Shown: piece by piece, positions 5,635 to 7,927 of the stretch
Position numbering within the stretch: position 1 is the first letter of the stretch
Layout: every line of letters starts with the position of its first letter
Source: CAYRML01 sp964425485
GTDB lineage: Bacteria > Bacillota > Dehalobacteriia > UBA4068
DNA: 7,927 nt
Reading direction: 5' to 3'
Assembly: GCA_964425485.1 (NCBI GenBank)
Contig: CAYRML010000066.1
Span: 1 to 7,927 of the forward strand
Made by a program: the position numbers and the translations under genes
The notes under the pieces: model-generated
Told to the model about the DNA's origin: nothing
Databases searched by the model: none
The model's input: only the letters and a program-made list of their open reading frames with translations

Positions 5635-6192
5635 TTAATTTCCTCGGGACCATTTATCAGCAAACGGCATGCCCATAAGACTCAAAAGCTCACGGCATTC
5701 TTCGTCGTTTTTGGCTGAAGTCACAAAGTTAACTTCCAAGCCCCGAAGTTTATCGATTTTATCATATTCGATTTCCGGGAAGATCAGTTGTTCCTTAAGA
5801 CCCAAAGTGTAATTGCCGCGACCATCAAAGGCTTTTGGCGATACCCCTTTAAAGTCACGCACCCGAGGGATGGCTGCCGAAATCAGCTTATCAACGAATT
5901 CATACATTCTGTCGCCTCTTAAAGTCACTTTACAACCGATGGACATTCCTTGACGCAGCTTAAAAGCAGCAATGGACTTTTTGGCCTTGGTGATGATGGG
6001 CTTTTGCCCGGAAATAGCGGTTAAATCCACTACAGCAGAATCCAAAGCTTTGGGGTTTTGGATTGCTTCGCCCATACCCATATTGATAACGATTTTCTCC
6101 AATTTGGGTATTTCCATAACATTTTTATAGGCAAATTTTTCCTGCATTTGCGGACGAATTTCGCTTAAATATTTATCTTTTAGTCTTGCCAC
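5635..6192 (-). CDS. rplE: 50S ribosomal protein L5
   Basis: L5 binds 5S rRNA and forms part of the central protuberance, contacting the P-site tRNA and the small subunit through bridge B1b. The 185-residue product is slightly longer than the usual 179-180. Motifs include MEIPKLEKIVINMGMGEA (26-43), GQKPIITKAKKSIAAFKLR (62-80), GCKVTLRG (86-93), the region RDFKGVSPKAFDGRGNYTLG (112-131) and the strand-helix EQLIFPEIEYDKID (134-147). The start codon is GTG (6192-6190), supported by AAGGAGG seven bases upstream and the standard N-terminus. The leader after rplX is only 20 bases long and has no visible fold, so it does not resemble the S8 repressor site that E. coli carries here. Confidence 0.97.
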   Translation of the reverse strand: MARLKDKYLSEIRPQMQEKFAYKNVMEIPKLEKIVINMGMGEAIQNPKALDSAVVDLTAISGQKPIITKAKKSIAAFKLRQGMSIGCKVTLRGDRMYEFVDKLISAAIPRVRDFKGVSPKAFDGRGNYTLGLKEQLIFPEIEYDKIDKLRGLEVNFVTSAKNDEECRELLSLMGMPFADKWSRGN

Positions 6193-6212
6193 AAAAATTC
6201 CTCCTTCCCTCT

Positions 6213-6557
6213 TTATTTATCTAATGATGAACCGCAATTATTACATTTGCGTTGCTTCGAACCATCCGCAGCAACCTCTTTGTTAACGCGCACTGCCTTA
6301 TTACAATTAGAGCAGAACACCATCACATTAGAAGCATCTATTGCCGCTTCCTTCTTGACGATACCGCCTTGCGGAGAGGCCTGGGTTGGTTTTGTATGGC
6401 GGCTGACTATATTGACCTTATCAACATAGACACGGCCTGTTTTTGGATCGGTAGAAATGACTTTTCCTTTTTTACCAGCATCTTTACCGGTGATCACAAC
6501 TACCGTATCGCCTTTTTTAATGTTCATTTTTTTTGCTTTTACTATTTCCCTTGCCAT
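6213..6557 (-). CDS. rplX: 50S ribosomal protein L24, zinc-ribbon form
   Basis: L24 is an assembly-initiating protein that binds the 5' region of 23S rRNA near the exit tunnel. The 114-residue product has a KOW/SH3-like domain (about 12-50, MNIKKGDTVVVITGKDAGKKGKV) and KPTQASPQGGIVKKEA (56-71). Its C-terminal segment has two Cys pairs, C82-x2-C85 and C105-x2-C108, which form a zinc ribbon as in some L24 proteins (for example Thermus) but not in Bacillus subtilis. Two starts are possible: ATG 6557 has GGAGGTG with good spacing, whereas ATG 6527 (residue 11) has only A-rich sequence before it. I therefore keep the longer form, which adds the basic MAREIVKAKK. It lies 15 bases after rplN and 20 before rplE. 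Confidence 0.96.
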   Translation of the reverse strand: MAREIVKAKKMNIKKGDTVVVITGKDAGKKGKVISTDPKTGRVYVDKVNIVSRHTKPTQASPQGGIVKKEAAIDASNVMVFCSNCNKAVRVNKEVAADGSKQRKCNNCGSSLDK

Positions 6558-6572
6558 TTTTTCACCTCCGCC

Positions 6573-6941
6573 TTACAGCACTTCCGGAGCAAGTGAGATG
6601 ATTTTCATAAAATCTTTATCTCTCAATTCTCTGGCTACCGGTCCGAATATACGAGTACCTCTCGGTTGTCCAGCATCATTGATAATAACGCCGGAATTTT
6701 CGTCAAAGCGAATATAGGAACCGTCGGGACGACGGATTTCTTTAGCAGTACGGACCACGACAGCCTTTACTACATCACCTTTTTTGACAACACCACCAGG
6801 AGAGGCTTCTTTGACGGCGCAAATAATAATATCGCCGACGGTGGCATATTTGCGGCGAGAGCCGCCTAACACTTTAATACAAAGCAGTTCCTTGGCGCCG
6901 GTGTTATCCCCAACTTTCAATCTGGTTTCGGCTTGAATCAC
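6573..6941 (-). CDS. rplN: 50S ribosomal protein L14
   Basis: L14 is a five-stranded barrel protein at the subunit interface; it contacts 16S helix 14 and is the binding site for the silencing factor RsfS. The length of 122 residues is the exact family norm. Visible signatures are IQAETRLKVGDNTGAKELLCIKVLGGS (2-28), GDIIICAVKEASPGG (37-51), KGDVVKAVVVRT (54-65) and GTRIFGPVARELRD (96-109). The start is GTG (6941-6939), as the N-terminus aligns with the usual MIQ. The ribosome-binding site AAAGGGGGG (6949-6957) has seven bases of spacing. Only 31 bases separate it from rpsQ, with no terminator or promoter, so the S10 and spc groups appear joined in one transcript. Confidence 0.97.
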   Translation of the reverse strand: MIQAETRLKVGDNTGAKELLCIKVLGGSRRKYATVGDIIICAVKEASPGGVVKKGDVVKAVVVRTAKEIRRPDGSYIRFDENSGVIINDAGQPRGTRIFGPVARELRDKDFMKIISLAPEVL

Positions 6942-6948
6942 AGAACCG

Positions 6949-6957
6949 CCCCCCTTT
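6949..6957 (-). promoter_or_regulatory. Unusual Shine-Dalgarno of rplN with six G in a row
   Basis: The minus strand reads AAAGGGGGG before the GTG start. Compared with AAAGGAGG, one A is replaced by G, which can still pair with U of the 16S anti-Shine-Dalgarno by wobble. It is the only site in the window with such a G run. Confidence 0.7.
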
Positions 6958-6972
6958 CTTGATCACTTTTGT

Positions 6973-7236
6973 TTAGACAATAGGTGCCTTCTCAAGGATA
7001 GATTCCAATCTCCAACATTTATCTTTAGAAAGAGGTCTTGTTTCCTTAATCAGAACTTTATCTCCTATTTTAGCCTCATTCTTTTCATCATGTACTTTAA
7101 ACTTCTTGCTGGTACGGATGATTTTACCATAGAGAGGATGACGGTCCTTATTTTCCACCCTTACCACGATAGTTTTTTCCATTTTATCGCTGGAAACGAT
7201 ACCGATGCGGCTTTTACGAGAATTTCTTTCAACCAA
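6973..7236 (-). CDS. rpsQ: 30S ribosomal protein S17
   Basis: S17 is a primary 16S rRNA-binding protein (helices 7 and 11) with an OB fold. The 87-residue product has RIGIVSSDKMEKTIVVRVE (10-28), HPLYGKIIRTSKKFKVHDE (33-51), IGDKVLIKETRPLSKDKCWRL (57-77) and a short C-terminal tail. The start is TTG (7236-7234): an in-frame TAA stands immediately before it (7239-7237), so no upstream in-frame start can be used, and no ATG or GTG occurs near the family N-terminus. AAAGGAGG (7245-7252) is eight bases upstream, which supports this choice. rplN follows 31 bases later. S17 normally starts with ATG or GTG, so the weak codon here is a little unusual. Confidence 0.95.
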   Translation of the reverse strand: MVERNSRKSRIGIVSSDKMEKTIVVRVENKDRHPLYGKIIRTSKKFKVHDEKNEAKIGDKVLIKETRPLSKDKCWRLESILEKAPIV

Positions 7237-7244
7237 TTACAGTT

Positions 7245-7252
7245 CCTCCTTT
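7245..7252 (-). promoter_or_regulatory. Shine-Dalgarno that supports the TTG start of rpsQ
   Basis: AAAGGAGG on the minus strand, eight bases before TTG at 7236. It lies inside a seven-codon mini-ORF (ATG at 7260, stop TAA at 7239-7237) that is in frame with rpsQ and ends directly before its TTG. Confidence 0.7.
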
Positions 7253-7274
7253 CCCGACATCGACCCAAAGAGAA

Positions 7275-7475
7275 TTATTCTGCTTGTTCAAGCTCTCTTT
7301 GGCGGATAATAGTTTTTATTCTGGCCATATCTTTTTTTACGGCTTTGATAGACATTGGATTATCCAATTGCCCGGTAGCCAAACGAAAACGCAGATTGAA
7401 AAGCTCTGCTTTCAGATCTTTTTCTTTTGATATAAGCTCTTGGCTGGTGAGCTCACGGATCTCTTTAGTTTTCAT
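7275..7475 (-). CDS. rpmC: 50S ribosomal protein L29
   Basis: L29 is a small two-helix protein beside the peptide exit tunnel, contributing with L23 to the docking site for SRP and trigger factor. The 66-residue product starts MKTKEIRELT, contains the family signature LFNLRFRLATGQLDNP (25-40) and ends with the helix RIKTIIRQRELEQAE (52-66). The frame extends four codons further to a GTG at 7487, but that GTG lies inside the ribosome-binding site AGGTGGTGA (7481-7489). The ATG at 7475 is therefore the better start. It overlaps the last 11 bases of rplP in another frame, pointing to coupled translation. rpsQ follows after 38 bases. Confidence 0.96.
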   Translation of the reverse strand: MKTKEIRELTSQELISKEKDLKAELFNLRFRLATGQLDNPMSIKAVKKDMARIKTIIRQRELEQAE

Positions 7476-7899
7476 TTGCTTCACCACCTGTTTCTTCTCG
7501 TTTCACAAACTTGGCTCTTATCGGCAGTTTGTGTTGGGCCAGACGGATAGCTTCTCTGGCCAATTCTTCAGGCACGCCGGCAATTTCAAACATGATTTTA
7601 CCTGGTTTTACAACTGCCACCCAGTATTCCGGAGAACCTTTACCACTACCCATACGGGTTTCAGCAGGTTTTTCAGTGACCGGTTTATGAGGGAACAGTT
7701 TGATCCAAACCTGACCGCCACGTTTGATATAACGGGTCATAGCGATACGAGCAGCTTCGATCTGACGGCTGGTGATCCAACCGCATTCCAATGCCTGCAT
7801 GCCATATTCACCATAAGCAACATAATTGCCTTTATGGGCTGCGCCTTTCATACGACCGCGGTGTTGGCGGCGATATTTAACTCTTTTTGGTAACAACAT
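7465..7899 (-). CDS. rplP: 50S ribosomal protein L16
   Basis: L16 lies by the A-site tRNA elbow and is needed for the final shape of the peptidyl transferase centre. The product has 144 residues. Markers are MLLPKRVKYRRQHRGRMKG (1-19), GNYVAYGEYGMQALE (24-38), the RQIEAARIAMTRYIKRGGQ helix (45-63), KLFPHKPVTEKPAETRMGSGKG (67-88) and WVAVVKPGKIMFEI (93-106). Arg82 in TRMGSGKG corresponds to the arginine that is hydroxylated in E. coli. The ATG at 7899 follows a GGAGGAGG site that lies within the last codons of rpsC, and one base separates the rpsC stop from this start. Its 3' end overlaps rpmC by 11 bases. The polar tail GGEANEN is probably variable. Confidence 0.98.
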   Translation of the reverse strand: MLLPKRVKYRRQHRGRMKGAAHKGNYVAYGEYGMQALECGWITSRQIEAARIAMTRYIKRGGQVWIKLFPHKPVTEKPAETRMGSGKGSPEYWVAVVKPGKIMFEIAGVPEELAREAIRLAQHKLPIRAKFVKREETGGEANEN

Positions 7900-7900
7900 T

Positions 7901-7927
7901 TTATTCGCCCTCCTCCACAGCTTTAAT
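7901..7927 (-). CDS. rpsC: 30S ribosomal protein S3, C-terminal tail only (partial)
   Basis: The right end of the window is open in frame and reads IKAVEEGE followed by a TAA stop (7903-7901). S3 invariably precedes L16 in this cluster, so this is inferred to be the acidic C-terminal end of rpsC. The eight residues carry no family signature, and position is the main evidence. The rplP ribosome-binding site lies within its final codons. Confidence 0.75.
   Translation of the reverse strand: MKAVEEGE

Noticed and set aside
5621..5653. Eleven-residue N-terminal extension of S14
   Set aside because: It would overlap rplE, and the ATG at 5620 has its own GAGGAGGG site and the usual MAKTSM start.
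6193..6212. Possible S8 repressor site before rplE
   Set aside because: In E. coli S8 binds the mRNA around the start of rplE. Here the 20-base spacer is only a ribosome-binding site with no inverted repeat.
7090..7893. Long plus-strand open frame of 267 codons opposite rplP, rpmC and rpsQ
   Set aside because: It has no ribosome-binding site and no recognisable domain, and it lies entirely antisense to three certain r-protein genes. It is an effect of their codon use.

Overview
The window is a stretch of the conserved bacterial ribosomal-protein supercluster (S10-spc-alpha region). Every gene lies on the minus strand, so transcription runs from the right end (position 7927) to the left end (position 1). 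In transcription order it contains the 3' tail of rpsC, then rplP, rpmC and rpsQ (end of the S10 part), then rplN, rplX, rplE, rpsN, rpsH, rplF, rplR, rpsE, rpmD, rplO and secY (the spc part). These are followed by adk, a small KOW-domain RNA-binding protein gene, infA and rpmJ (entry to the alpha part). The next expected gene, rpsM, is not reached in the last 40 bases.

The organism is most likely a low-to-middle G+C Bacillota (Firmicutes) of the Clostridia or Negativicutes type. The reasons are the gene order with adk and a KOW protein before infA, the short four-cysteine S14 (61 aa), the four-cysteine Gram-positive-type adenylate kinase, strong AGGAGG ribosome-binding sites before almost every gene, and use of GTG and TTG starts. 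The exact genus cannot be read from the sequence alone.

Layout: positions 1-40 hold a short non-coding stretch with a 10-base tandem repeat. Positions 41-429 hold rpmJ and infA, and 470-793 the KOW protein. Positions 794-895 are a 102-base gap with several palindromes, where map (methionine aminopeptidase) would sit in many relatives. Positions 896-1549 are adk and 1565-2821 secY. Positions 2821-7899 hold fifteen consecutive tightly packed protein genes from rplO back to rplP (counting in transcription order, rplP to rplO is fourteen r-protein genes, with secY next). Gaps are mostly 10-40 bases. The exceptions are the 73-base gap before rplR, which holds a clear hairpin, and the 102-base gap after adk. 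No gap exceeds 300 bases, and no tRNA, rRNA, mobile element, CRISPR array, convincing internal promoter or rho-independent terminator was found.

The genes work together in making the translation machine: large-subunit proteins (L16, L29, L14, L24, L5, L6, L18, L30, L15, L36), small-subunit proteins (S17, S14, S8, S5), initiation factor IF-1, the SecY translocon channel that receives nascent membrane proteins, and adenylate kinase for nucleotide balance. I see no previously undescribed system here. The points most worth a second look are the rplR leader hairpin, the missing map gene with the poorly characterised KOW protein in its neighbourhood, and the forced TTG start of rpsQ.
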